From Gammaproteobacteria bacterium (GTDB lineage: Bacteria > Pseudomonadota > Gammaproteobacteria > Steroidobacterales > GCA-2729495), in assembly GCA_023150055.1 (NCBI GenBank), contig JAKLLP010000011.1, positions 1 to 15,552 on the forward strand: a stretch of DNA of 15,552 bases, in the 5' to 3' direction. Shown here piece after piece: positions 8,182-14,847 of the stretch. The first letter of the stretch is position 1, and each line of letters opens with the position of its first letter. A program made the position numbers and the translations under genes. Under the pieces are notes generated by a model. It searched no databases and was not told where the DNA came from. It saw nothing but the letters and a program-made list of their open reading frames with translations.

Positions 8182-8802
8182 TTAGAGCCGCGATTCCGGG
8201 ATGAACAGCACGTCGCCCGGCATCATCTCCAGGTTCTGATCGATCCGGCCCTCGTTGAGCAGATCAGCCAGTCGCACGTTGATCTCCGTCTGACGGCCGC
8301 CCTCGAGGCGGCGGATGATCTTGGCGCGGTTGCCGGCCGCCCCCGGGGCGAGCCCGCCGACGTCGATCATCACGTCGAGCAGCGTCATGCTGCGCCGATA
8401 GGCAAGCGCGCGCGGTTGCGCCGCCTTGCCGACCACCCGGATCTGTTCACCGAAGGCACCGACGAACTCCCGCACGATGACGTTCACCTGCGGCGTCTTC
8501 ACGTAGTTGGCGAGCGCGGCCTCCATGTCGCGGGCAAGCTGCGTCGGCGTCTTGCCGACCGCCGGCATGTCCTCGACGAGCGGGGTCGAGATCCGTCCGT
8601 CCGGGCGGACCGGGATACTCACCGAGAGCTCGGGATTGCGCCAGACGAAGATATCGAGCTGGTCGCCCGGCCCGATGAGGTACTGCGCTGGCGCCGGATT
8701 CTCTACCGGGGCCGGCATCTCGGCCGTCTTGCAACCCGCGACCAGGGCGGCGGCTGTCATCGTGAGCGCGAGACTCAAACGCCTGAACATATTTGTTTCC
8801 AT
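8182..8802 (-). CDS. XrtA/PEP-CTERM system exopolysaccharide export lipoprotein (Wza-like, TIGR03027 type)
   Basis: 206 residues from the ATG at 8802. A lipoprotein signal peptide ends in the lipobox LVAGC, with Cys24 to be lipidated. The polysaccharide export domain follows: QYLIGPGDQLDIFVWRNPEL, then VRPDGRISTPLVEDM and repeated SLBB-like beta-grasp segments, ending in MMPGDVLFIPESRL. Such proteins form the periplasmic and outer-membrane exit channel for exopolysaccharide. It is the first gene of the operon and is followed 22 nt later by the chain-length gene. Two starts compete: 8802, preceded by GGGGGA at short spacing, and 8790 (MFRRLSLAL), with GGA at better spacing. Both give a working signal peptide. 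The frame is open further upstream to 8913, but that extension would bury the signal peptide. Confidence 0.92.
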   Translation of the reverse strand: METNMFRRLSLALTMTAAALVAGCKTAEMPAPVENPAPAQYLIGPGDQLDIFVWRNPELSVSIPVRPDGRISTPLVEDMPAVGKTPTQLARDMEAALANYVKTPQVNVIVREFVGAFGEQIRVVGKAAQPRALAYRRSMTLLDVMIDVGGLAPGAAGNRAKIIRRLEGGRQTEINVRLADLLNEGRIDQNLEMMPGDVLFIPESRL

Positions 8803-9189
8803 AATTCCCCCAAACGGATGTTTCCAAGCGCCCGGAAACCCACGGCCCGCGACCAGTTGATTTGGCGGGCATTTTCCGGAAATACGTCGAATTTGCAGTG
8901 ACCAGCATCCCATTTCGGCGCCGGACTACACCTTGTTTAGTGTAATGGTTCCGCCGCCCTGCCGCTGCCTGGTGTCGGCAGGGCACGCCCCGGCGCCCGA
9001 GCCGGTCAGGCGCCGGATACTGCGCCGCGGTCGCCTGCGGGAACCCGGCCGGGCGCGGGTTTGGCCGCCCATGACCGCCCGGAGGCGCGAGGTCTCCGCC
9101 CAAAGCGGGTATCGATCGACGAGGGCGGGAGCGACGGCGCAGACCTCCCGCCGCAAGGGCGTTCAGGGTGGCTAGTCAGGAGCGCCACG
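8803..9189. other. 387-nt leader region without a credible gene, upstream of the exopolysaccharide operon
   Basis: Lies between the export lipoprotein start and the stop of the CDGSH gene, both on the minus strand. Short open frames cross it on both strands but are Arg/Pro-rich and look like shadows of high GC. The operon promoter should be here. On the minus strand 8810-8945 is less GC-rich than its surroundings, and TACAC-N8-GTGTA at 8927-8944 is a short dyad. I could not place a convincing sigma-70 or sigma-54 promoter by eye. A strong inverted repeat is listed separately. Confidence 0.5.
8956..8984. repeat. Perfect 9-bp inverted repeat (stem-loop) upstream of the exopolysaccharide operon
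   Basis: GCCCTGCCG at 8956-8964 and CGGCAGGGC at 8976-8984 are exact reverse complements around an 11-nt loop. There is no T-run on either side, so it is not a standard intrinsic terminator. It lies about 155 nt before the operon's first start codon and about 205 nt after the CDGSH stop codon, so it could be an operator, an RNA leader hairpin or a processing site. No regulator can be assigned. Confidence 0.6.
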
Positions 9190-9399
9190 CTAGCGGGGCG
9201 CCAAGTCACACTCGCCACCGCCGGCCAGGAATCCCGACGTCTTGTGCTTGCCGTCGCAGAAGGGCTTGTTGGCCGAGGCGCCGCAGCGGCAGAAGGCAAT
9301 GCGGCCGTTGTTCTTGGTCGGGCCGGCCTCGCCGGTATAGGTCCACGGGCCCTCCGTGTCGATGAGCAGGGGTCCATTGGGCACGACGGTGATCTTCAT
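9190..9399 (-). CDS. CDGSH iron-sulfur domain protein (small, soluble)
   Basis: 69 residues. The signature CRCGASANKPFCDGKH at 37-52 matches the CDGSH consensus C-x-C-x2-S-x3-P-x-C-D-G-x-H exactly, giving ligands Cys37, Cys39, Cys48 and His52 for a [2Fe-2S] cluster. Family members transfer electrons or clusters; the His ligand makes the cluster labile and redox- or pH-sensitive. There is no membrane segment, unlike mitoNEET, so it is cytosolic. A strong ribosome-binding site (GGGAGAG, 6 nt before ATG) supports the start. It follows the ArsN2-like gene by 16 nt and is the last gene of that operon. Its link to the acyl-CoA ligase and acetyltransferase is not explained by known pathways; a redox-partner role is a guess. 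Confidence 0.95.
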   Translation of the reverse strand: MKITVVPNGPLLIDTEGPWTYTGEAGPTKNNGRIAFCRCGASANKPFCDGKHKTSGFLAGGGECDLAPR

Positions 9400-9415
9400 G
9401 GTTCGTCTCTCCCGA

Positions 9416-9865
9416 TTAGTAAACGACAGGGGCCTCGCTGTCGCGAAGCTTCATGAATGTCGCGCCGGCCGGGCAGAGCGTGGTGAACTGCCGCGAGGCC
9501 TGCACCGTCGGCGGCGCGCGCTCGCGCATCTCGGTCACGAAGCCGAGCCCGGCGAAAAAATCGGCCGCCGTCGTGGTGAGCAGGTAGACCCGGCTCATCC
9601 CGAGACGAGCGGCGAAGCGCAGCAGGTGCCGCGTCATCCGCCGGCCCCACCCGCGATCGCGATGCGCGGGGGCGATGACCACCGAGCGCAGCAGGCATGC
9701 CGCACCGAGCGGCTCGAGCGCCCCGGCGGCGACGACGCGGCCCGCATGGACACCGACCCAGAGCGTGGCGAGATGCACACCGATGTCCCCATCCGGCAAG
9801 CCCTCAGCCGCGAGCAGGGCGCGGACGGCGGCGAGATCGGCGTATTGCGCCGGACGGATCGTCAC
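9416..9865 (-). CDS. arsN2: GNAT N-acetyltransferase, ArsN2-like (arsenic resistance type)
   Basis: 149 residues beginning VTIRPAQYADLAAVRALL with a GTG start at 9865. The acetyl-CoA loop is HRDRGWGRRM, followed by RVYLLTTTAADFFAGLGF and a tail with FTTLCPAGATFM. YLLTTTA..FF..LGF and the late SLCPA/TLCPA motif are features I recognise from ArsN2, a GNAT group found in arsenic operons. The ArsN1 relative acetylates phosphinothricin and arsinothricin; the ArsN2 substrate is less certain. The GTG overlaps the TGA of the acyl-CoA ligase gene (GTGA), so its translation is probably coupled to that gene. The ORF in this frame is open much further upstream, but that part is antisense-like shadow of the ligase. 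The arsC/channel pair lies about 4.5 kb away on the same strand. Confidence 0.8.
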   Translation of the reverse strand: MTIRPAQYADLAAVRALLAAEGLPDGDIGVHLATLWVGVHAGRVVAAGALEPLGAACLLRSVVIAPAHRDRGWGRRMTRHLLRFAARLGMSRVYLLTTTAADFFAGLGFVTEMRERAPPTVQASRQFTTLCPAGATFMKLRDSEAPVVY

Positions 9866-11496
9866 TCGATGGCGCTCGCCGAGCGGGCGCGCTCGCGCAG
9901 CACGAACTTCTGGATCTTGCCCGTGGAAGTCTTGGGCAGCTCGCCGAACTCCACGTTTTTCGGCACCTTGAAGCCGGCGAGCACGACGCGGCAGTGCGCG
10001 ATCAGCTCCGCCTCGGTCGCCGCCACGCCGGGCTTCAGCTCCACGTAGGCCCGCGGGCTCTCGCCCCATCGCGGGTCTGGCTGGGCGACGACCGCGGCGA
10101 TGAGGACCGCCGGGTGACGGCAGAGCGCATCCTCGACCTCCAGCGAGCTGATGTTCTCGCCGCCCGAGATGATGACGTCCTTGGAGCGGTCGCGGATCTT
10201 CACGTAGCCGTCGGGCTGCATCACCGCGAGATCGCCGGAATGAAACCAGCCGCCGGCAAACGCCGCGGCAGTCGCCGCGGGATTCTTGAGATAACCCTTC
10301 ATGGTCATGTTGCCCCGGAACATGATTTCCCCGAGCGTCGCGCCATCCCGCGGTACGGGAGCGAGGGTCTGCGGATCCATGACCGCGACGTCTTCCTCCA
10401 GCGTATAGGGCACGCCCTGGCGGCCGTTGCACTCGACCCGGCCGGCGAGATCGAGCGCCTGCCAGTCGGCCTGCTTCACGCAGATCGCGGCCGGCCCGTA
10501 GACCTCGGTGAGACCATAAACGTGGGCGAGATCGAAGCCCATGCGCTCCATGCCCTCGATCATCGCGGCCGGGGGCGCTGCCGCCGCGACCATGGCCGAG
10601 ACGCGGTGGCTGATGCCCGCCTTCAGCTCCGCCGGGGCGTTGATGAGCATGGTGTGCACGATCGGTGCGCCCGTGTAGTGCGTCACCCGGTGCCGGCGGA
10701 TGGCCTCGAATATCGCGCCGGCCTCGACCCGGCGCAGGCACACGTTGGTGCCACCGAGGGCCGCCACCGCCCAGGGAAAGCACCAGCCGTTGCAATGAAA
10801 CATCGGCAGCGTCCAGAGGTAGACCGCGTGGTGGGGCATTTCCCAGTCGACGATGTTCGACAGCGAGGCGAGATGCGCGCCGCGATGGTGACAAACCACG
10901 CCCTTCGGATTCCCGGTCGTCCCGGAGGTGTAGTTGAGCGCGATCGCCTCCCACTCGTCGGCGGGGTAACGCCACTGGAAGTCCGGGTCGCCGCCGGCGA
11001 GGAAGACCTCGTAGTCCACCTCCCCCAGGCGCTCCCCGCCCGGCCCGAGCGGGTCGTCGACATCGATCACCAGCAGGCGGTGCCCGAGCTGCGCGAGCGC
11101 GCCGTCGACGGTCGGGGAGAACTCCGTGTCGGTGATCAGCACCCGCGCCTCGCCGTGCTGGAGCATGAAGGCGATGGTGTCCGCGTCGAGCCGTGTGTTC
11201 AGGGCGTTGAGGACCGCGCCGGTCATCGCCACCCCGAAGTGCGCCTCCACCATCTCCGGGGTGTTGGCGAGCATCACCGCCACCGTATCCCCGGGGCCGA
11301 CGCCACGGCGCGCGAGCGCCCCGGCGAGCCGGCGGCAGCGCGCGTAGGTTTCCGCCCAGCTGTAGCGGCGTTCGCCGTGAATTACGGCCAGGTGTTCCGG
11401 CCAGACGCGGGCCGTGCGGGCAATGAAGGACAACGGGGTCAGCGGGACGTAGTTCGCCGCGTTGCGTTCAAGGCCCTGCTCGTAAATGCCTGCCAT
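9862..11496 (-). CDS. AMP-forming acyl-CoA ligase (medium-chain / DmdB-AlkK type)
   Basis: 544 residues, normal length for the adenylate-forming superfamily. It activates a carboxylic acid to acyl-AMP and then to the CoA thioester. Motifs in order: the phosphate-binding loop YTSGTTGNPKG at 189-199, YGLTE at 327-331, GWFHSGDL at 416-423, DRSKDVIISGGENIS at 436-450 in the hinge region, and the catalytic lysine K527 in KTSTGKIQK. The N-terminal MAGIYEQGLERNAANYVPLTP resembles the acyl-CoA synthetases annotated as medium-chain fatty acid or 3-methylmercaptopropionate ligases; the two cannot be told apart by eye. It is cytosolic, with no signal peptide. It is the first gene of a three-gene operon with arsN2 and the CDGSH protein. 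The ATG at 11496 has no strong ribosome-binding site. Confidence 0.9.
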   Translation of the reverse strand: MAGIYEQGLERNAANYVPLTPLSFIARTARVWPEHLAVIHGERRYSWAETYARCRRLAGALARRGVGPGDTVAVMLANTPEMVEAHFGVAMTGAVLNALNTRLDADTIAFMLQHGEARVLITDTEFSPTVDGALAQLGHRLLVIDVDDPLGPGGERLGEVDYEVFLAGGDPDFQWRYPADEWEAIALNYTSGTTGNPKGVVCHHRGAHLASLSNIVDWEMPHHAVYLWTLPMFHCNGWCFPWAVAALGGTNVCLRRVEAGAIFEAIRRHRVTHYTGAPIVHTMLINAPAELKAGISHRVSAMVAAAAPPAAMIEGMERMGFDLAHVYGLTEVYGPAAICVKQADWQALDLAGRVECNGRQGVPYTLEEDVAVMDPQTLAPVPRDGATLGEIMFRGNMTMKGYLKNPAATAAAFAGGWFHSGDLAVMQPDGYVKIRDRSKDVIISGGENISSLEVEDALCRHPAVLIAAVVAQPDPRWGESPRAYVELKPGVAATEAELIAHCRVVLAGFKVPKNVEFGELPKTSTGKIQKFVLRERARSASAIE

Positions 11497-11521
11497 GACG
11501 GTGACGGTCCGGGAAACGGCT

Positions 11522-11549
11522 GCCGGTGGTAGTTAATGCTAGCACCGGC
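11522..11549. promoter_or_regulatory. Operator-like inverted repeat upstream of the acyl-CoA ligase operon
   Basis: GCCGGTG at 11522-11528 and CACCGGC at 11543-11549 form an exact 7-bp dyad around a 14-nt AT-richer spacer that contains TGCTAGCA. It lies 26 nt before the ligase ATG and inside the region divergent from the small plus-strand gene. Position and symmetry suit a dimeric repressor site, such as a TetR-family regulator of fatty-acid genes, but no such regulator is encoded in the window, and a chance dyad at this GC content is possible. Confidence 0.35.
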
Positions 11550-11670
11550 GATTCGCGCCGCGTTATGTCATAGGCGGTTTTTACTGCTTGGGTTTGCCGG
11601 GCAGTCGGCGTTATATTTCCCATGCTGGTGCGAGAATAAAAACAACCATAACGACAAGAAGACTGCCGCC

Positions 11671-11877
11671 ATGTCCCCCGATCACGAACGAAAAGAATCC
11701 GCTGTAACGTTCGAGCCCGAACTCGAGGCGACGGACGGAGGCTGGGATCCGTACATCACCGCGCTGCTGACCGGCAAACCCGATGGAACGCTTGCGACCG
11801 CGCACGACGACGAGGACGAAGCCCGGCCGGTAATGAGCTTCAGCCGCCTGCAGCGAAAATCCTCCCGCAGCCGCTAG
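11671..11877 (+). CDS. Small acidic hypothetical protein
   Basis: 68 residues from the ATG at 11671 (MSPDHERKESAVTFEPELEA), ending in SFSRLQRKSSRSR. I do not recognise a family. It is mostly hydrophilic, acidic in the first two thirds (a DDEDEA run) and basic at the very end; there is no signal peptide or membrane segment. The frame is open upstream to an ATG at 11536, but that extension crosses the AT-rich intergenic region and reads unlike a protein. The ribosome-binding site is weak (AAGAAGA, about 10 nt upstream). Third codon positions are GC-rich, as in the neighbours. It is divergent from the acyl-CoA ligase and convergent with aqpZ. It is either a genuine small gene or a chance frame; I favour a gene slightly. 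Confidence 0.5.
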   Translation: MSPDHERKESAVTFEPELEATDGGWDPYITALLTGKPDGTLATAHDDEDEARPVMSFSRLQRKSSRSR

Positions 11878-11889
11878 CAGCTGCGGGAG
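11856..11889 (-). terminator. Intrinsic terminator of aqpZ, embedded in the 3' end of the small plus-strand gene
   Basis: CTCCCGCAGC at 11862-11871 and GCTGCGGGAG at 11880-11889 form a perfect 10-bp stem with an 8-nt loop. Read on the minus strand, the stem is followed by GATTTTCG, a short U-tract at 11856-11859. It begins 9 nt after the aqpZ stop. The stop codon of the plus-strand gene (TAG, 11875-11877) lies in the loop. In the plus direction there is no T-run, so it would terminate that transcript less well. Confidence 0.75.
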
Positions 11890-11898
11890 CCGCGCGGC

Positions 11899-12588
11899 TC
11901 AATCCTCTGCGTTGCCGATGAACCGGTAGACGAGCGCACCGAGGACGCCGCCGACAGGTGGAGCCACCCAGAAGAGCCAGAGCTGCGCAGTCGCCCAGCC
12001 GCCGACGTAGAGCGCCACACCGGTACTGCGCGCAGGATTGACCGAGGTATTCGTCACCGGAATGCTGATCAGGTGAATCAGCGTCAAGCCCAGGCCAATC
12101 GCAATCGGTGCAAAACCGGCCGGTGCGCGCTCGTCCGTGGCACCCAGGATGATGACCACGAACATCATCGTCATCACGATCTCGGTGATCAGCGCGGCTT
12201 GCAGCGAGTAGCCGCCCGGTGAGTGCTCGCCGTAGCCGTTCGAGGCAAATCCGCCGGCCACATCGAAGCCCGCTTTACCGGTCGCGATGAGGTAAAGGAC
12301 TCCTCCCGCCACGATTCCGCCGAGCACCTGGGCCACGATATAGGGCAAGAGCTCTTTCGCCGGGAACCGCCCGCCGGCCCAGAGCCCCACGGAAACCGCG
12401 GGATTCAGGTGACAGCCGGAAATATGCCCGATGGCGTAGGCCATGGTCAGCACCGTCAGACCGAAGGCCAATGAAACCCCCAGCAGGCCTATGCCCACAT
12501 CGGGAAACGCCGCCGCGAGCACTGCGCTCCCGCAACCGCCGAGAACCAGCCAGAACGTACCCACGAATTCCGCCGCGTACTTCTTCAT
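11899..12588 (-). CDS. aqpZ: Aquaporin Z, water channel
   Basis: 229 residues, the same length class as E. coli AqpZ, with near-identical stretches as I remember that protein: [52 protein letters not shown] and [19 protein letters not shown]. There are six membrane helices with two half-helix NPA motifs at 62-64 and 184-186. The selectivity filter F42, H172, T181 and R187 lines up with the orthodox water-channel set F43/H174/T183/R189, so glycerol and metalloids should be largely excluded. A good ribosome-binding site (AAAGGA, 8 nt upstream) precedes the ATG at 12588. The nearest upstream gene is a GNAT 107 nt away, so it probably has its own promoter; a terminator follows it. The high resemblance to the enteric protein is notable but not proof of transfer. 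Confidence 0.97.
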   Translation of the reverse strand: MKKYAAEFVGTFWLVLGGCGSAVLAAAFPDVGIGLLGVSLAFGLTVLTMAYAIGHISGCHLNPAVSVGLWAGGRFPAKELLPYIVAQVLGGIVAGGVLYLIATGKAGFDVAGGFASNGYGEHSPGGYSLQAALITEIVMTMMFVVIILGATDERAPAGFAPIAIGLGLTLIHLISIPVTNTSVNPARSTGVALYVGGWATAQLWLFWVAPPVGGVLGALVYRFIGNAED

Positions 12589-12695
12589 GGTCTTGATCCT
12601 TTCGTTGGAGGACTGTCAGCCAGGCAAAACAAGGATTTCTTCGTCCCGATACAAAATCGAGCCGGATCCGCATCGATGCTCTATCAAAGACATGC

Positions 12696-13220
12696 TCACC
12701 AGAGCTCGGGCCTGTCCAGCGAGCGCGCGCACCGCAACCGGCCACTGACCCGATCGAGCTCGACCCCTTGCAGTGCCTGCGCCATCCAGGCCTCCGGGTA
12801 CGGGAGATCATAGGGCGCACGAACCCCGTGGCCAGCGCTGAACCCATGTCGCTCGTAGTAGCGCGGATCGCCCAGTACGAACACCAGGTTGGCGCCACCC
12901 CTGCGGAGCACATCGAGCCCGCTGGCGATCAGCTCCCGCCCGACACCCCTGCGCTGCCGCCCCCTCGCCACGGCCAGCGGCGCCAGTATGGACGCGGTCA
13001 CGTCCTTCGCGCCATCGACCTGTACGGAGCTGAAGATGATGCTGCCGATCACCTTGCCGTCCTCCTCCGCGACCAGGGCCAGCTGCGGCCTGGCTGATTC
13101 ATCGGCGAGCAACGCGAGGGCCAACTCGGCGACGGTAGGGCCCTCTGCACCAAATGCGTCCAGATGAACGTCTGCAATGGACGGATAATCCGCCGGGCAG
13201 GCTTCCCGAATCTGCAGCAT
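12696..13220 (-). CDS. GNAT family N-acetyltransferase (YhbS/COG3153-like)
   Basis: 174 residues from the ATG at 13220 ([19 protein letters not shown]). It is a single GNAT domain: an N-terminal strand-helix, then [18 protein letters not shown] (about 80-97) with the Q-x-x-G-x-G pyrophosphate-binding loop of acetyl-CoA, and [12 protein letters not shown] (116-127), the conserved end of the fold in YhbS-like proteins. The substrate is not known. The longer frame to 13292 would translate the repeat element upstream, so 13220 is preferred, although its ribosome-binding site is poor. The gene lies 107 nt upstream of aqpZ on the same strand; co-transcription is possible. It is not related in detail to the ArsN2-like protein. 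Confidence 0.87.
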   Translation of the reverse strand: MLQIREACPADYPSIADVHLDAFGAEGPTVAELALALLADESARPQLALVAEEDGKVIGSIIFSSVQVDGAKDVTASILAPLAVARGRQRRGVGRELIASGLDVLRRGGANLVFVLGDPRYYERHGFSAGHGVRAPYDLPYPEAWMAQALQGVELDRVSGRLRCARSLDRPELW

Positions 13221-13245
13221 GAGCCCAAGGATATCCGGGAAAGGT

Positions 13246-13338
13246 GTGCCGGGTACGGCCCCTCGCCCCTGCGGGGCGCCTGCGGCGTCCAAATTTGCTC
13301 CGCAAATTTGTCGAACCCGGCGCGGCGGGTGTCACCCG
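13246..13338. repeat. Compact structured element: long-range stem enclosing two hairpins, with a third hairpin adjoining
   Basis: An outer stem pairs GTGCCGGGT (13246-13254) with ACCCGGCGC (13315-13323), nine pairs with one G-T. Inside are CGCCCC-TGC-GGGGCG (13264-13278) and CAAATTTGC-TCC-GCAAATTTG (13290-13310), both perfect with 3-nt loops. A further hairpin CGGGT-GTC-ACCCG lies at 13326-13338. The AT-rich hairpin is unlike the surrounding GC-rich DNA. It sits between tRNA-Arg and the GNAT start on the minus strand, so it could be a dispersed palindromic repeat of the REP/MITE kind, or an RNA leader. A copy number cannot be seen from one window. Confidence 0.6.
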
Positions 13339-13404
13339 ATCGAAAAGCTGACGGCGTTCCGCGACGACCTTTAGCGCTGCGCCCGAAGTGGCATTTTGGG
13401 CCCT

Positions 13405-13481
<77 letters not shown>

Positions 13482-13529
13482 TTGACGATAAGTTGCTATA
13501 TCCCATTCCCCGGTGCGACGCCGGTCGTT

Positions 13530-13554
13530 GCTCACCCAGCTGAGCTACGGGCGC
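13530..13554 (-). pseudogene. Truncated tRNA-Arg copy (5' acceptor strand and D arm only)
   Basis: The minus strand reads GCGCCCGTAGCTCAGCTGGG then TGAGC: the 5' acceptor strand, the U8 region and an intact D stem (GCTC/GAGC). Nineteen bases (13536-13554) are identical to 13463-13481 in the complete tRNA-Arg. After the D arm no anticodon arm or T arm follows, so it cannot make a tRNA. The two 5' ends are 73 bp apart, about one tRNA length. It is either the remnant of a tandem tRNA gene or a scar of recombination at the tRNA. Confidence 0.8.
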
Positions 13555-13682
13555 CTTGGCGAGGCGAAGGGCGGCTGCTGTCCGGAAGGGGGCCGAATGA
13601 TAACGCCCGGGCTCGGGCGCCGTCCACGCGCCGCCCCCCGGACTGCTTGCGGTGCAGGGCCGGGCGGGGCCATGCTTGCTGC

Positions 13683-14387
13683 ATGGCCGGGCCGCTTTTC
13701 CCCCACGATGTCTTCCTCGACGTCTTCGACCATGCGCCGGTGCGCAACCTGCAGCCGGGCGAGGTATTGATCGCCGCGGGCTCGCCGGCGGACCACGTCT
13801 ACAACACCCTGAGCGGCATGCTGATGCTGACCCGCACCGGCCGCGACGGCCGCCGCCAGGTCCTGAGCTTTCTGTTCCGCGACAACTTCGTCGGGCTGAC
13901 CTCCACCGACCACTACTTCTTCACCGTCGAGGCGGTGACCCCCGCGCGGGTGGCCTGCTGCACCCGCCAGGCGTTCAACGCCCGGCTGGAACGCGACCCG
14001 GCGGCCGAGCGGGCATTCCACAACATGATGTACCGCGTGCTCGAGGACATGCTGGATGCGGTCTACAGCCTCGGGCAGCGCTCGGCGGCCGAGCGGCTGG
14101 CCGTGTTTCTGCTCTACCTGCGGCACTGGCACCGGCTCGCCGACGAGATCGCCGATGACGGTGATCCGCGGTTGAACGACGTAGCCCTGCCGATGACCCG
14201 CGAGGACATCGCCGATTTCCTCGGCCTGACGAAGGAAACGGTAAGCCGCAGCTTCGGCGCGCTGGAACGCCGCGGGCTGATCCGCCGGCGCGACAGCCAC
14301 CAGGTGCAGATCGCCGACCTCGGCGCGCTGCGAGAGTTGGCCGGGGTGCTGGACTTCGCGGCGCCGCGCCGGCTCGTCGCTCACTGA
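13683..14387 (+). CDS. Crp/Fnr-family transcriptional regulator
   Basis: 234 residues. The N-terminal cyclic-nucleotide-like sensor barrel covers about 15-105 ([28 protein letters not shown], then [10 protein letters not shown]), a dimerisation helix about 105-145, and a winged helix at about 170-205: [30 protein letters not shown]. The recognition helix E-T-V-S-R has the FNR/FixK-type residues, predicting a TTGAT-N4-ATCAA-like target. There is no N-terminal Fe-S cysteine cluster; only Cys92 and Cys93 are present, so it is not a classical oxygen-sensing FNR. The frame extends upstream to 13164, but that part would cross the tRNA, so the ATG at 13683 is used; its ribosome-binding site is weak. 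It is convergent with arsC. Its targets are unknown. Confidence 0.9.
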   Translation: MAGPLFPHDVFLDVFDHAPVRNLQPGEVLIAAGSPADHVYNTLSGMLMLTRTGRDGRRQVLSFLFRDNFVGLTSTDHYFFTVEAVTPARVACCTRQAFNARLERDPAAERAFHNMMYRVLEDMLDAVYSLGQRSAAERLAVFLLYLRHWHRLADEIADDGDPRLNDVALPMTREDIADFLGLTKETVSRSFGALERRGLIRRRDSHQVQIADLGALRELAGVLDFAAPRRLVAH

Positions 14388-14401
14388 GCGCGGCGGCCGG
14401 C

Positions 14402-14417
14402 GAGCGTGCACGCGCTC
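14402..14417. repeat. Short palindrome between convergent genes
   Basis: GAGCG (14402-14406) and CGCTC (14413-14417) flank a centre that includes the perfect palindrome GCGTGCACGC (14404-14413). It lies in the 28-nt gap between the Crp/Fnr gene and arsC, touching the arsC stop. No T-run follows in either direction, so a terminator role is only possible. Confidence 0.3.
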
Positions 14418-14847
14418 AGGGCACGCGCTGCGGCGCTGCGGTCTCGAGCCTCGCCAGCAGCGCCTTCACCTTCGCCTCGATGAGGTCGCGCACCGCGCGG
14501 AACTCCGCCGGCGGCAGGTGCTTCGGATCGGGGATGTTCCAGTCCTCGCGCAACCTTGCCCGCACGTTGGGGCAGGCATCGCCGCAGCCCATGGTGACGG
14601 CGGCGTCGAACGCCTGGCCGTCGAGCTCATCGAGCGATTTCGAGGCGTGCGCGGCCAGGTCGTAACCGAGTTCCGCCATCGCCGCCACCGCCTTCGGGTT
14701 GACCTGCCCCGACGGGCGCGAGCCCGCGCTGAACGCTTCCACCGCCGCGCCGCCGTGCAGCCGCGCGAAGGCCTCCGCCATCTGGCTGCGGTTGGCGTTT
14801 TCGACGCAGACGAACAGTACGCGGCGCACGGCGCCTGGTTTCCTCAT
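14416..14847 (-). CDS. arsC: Arsenate reductase, LMW-phosphatase (thioredoxin-coupled) type
   Basis: 143 residues. It reduces arsenate to arsenite using a cysteine relay. The phosphatase-like P-loop is CVENANRS (14-21), with nucleophile Cys14 and Arg20. VTMGCGDACP (85-93) brings Cys88 and Cys92, the likely resolving pair, and IPDP near 105-108 carries the catalytic Asp. The start at 14847 places the P-loop at the usual distance; the frame is open further upstream, but only within the channel gene. Its ATG overlaps the TGA of the MIP channel gene (ATGA), so the two are made together. Position 19 in the P-loop is Asn, where S. aureus ArsC has a second Cys; many relatives also lack it. A protein tyrosine phosphatase is unlikely given the GCGDACP motif. 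Confidence 0.93.
   Translation of the reverse strand: MRKPGAVRRVLFVCVENANRSQMAEAFARLHGGAAVEAFSAGSRPSGQVNPKAVAAMAELGYDLAAHASKSLDELDGQAFDAAVTMGCGDACPNVRARLREDWNIPDPKHLPPAEFRAVRDLIEAKVKALLARLETAAPQRVP

Noticed and set aside
8803..8960. Sigma-54 promoter for the exopolysaccharide operon
   Set aside because: PEP-CTERM genes are sometimes sigma-54 dependent, but no TGGCAC-N5-TTGC match was found on the minus strand.
8956..8984. Terminator of the ligase-arsN2-CDGSH operon
   Set aside because: The stem is strong but lies about 205 nt past the last stop and has no T-run on the minus-strand 3' side.
8933..9175. Open frames in the leader region on both strands
   Set aside because: Pro/Arg-rich, no ribosome-binding site, no family resemblance; typical of non-coding high-GC DNA.
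9866..10975. Extension of the ArsN2 frame into a 519-residue fusion protein
   Set aside because: The upstream part is the ligase gene in another frame and is Arg/Gly-rich without domains; GNAT homology begins at the GTG at 9865.
11899..12588. AqpZ as a second arsenite channel
   Set aside because: Its selectivity filter F/H/T/R is the narrow water-specific set, which disfavours metalloid passage.
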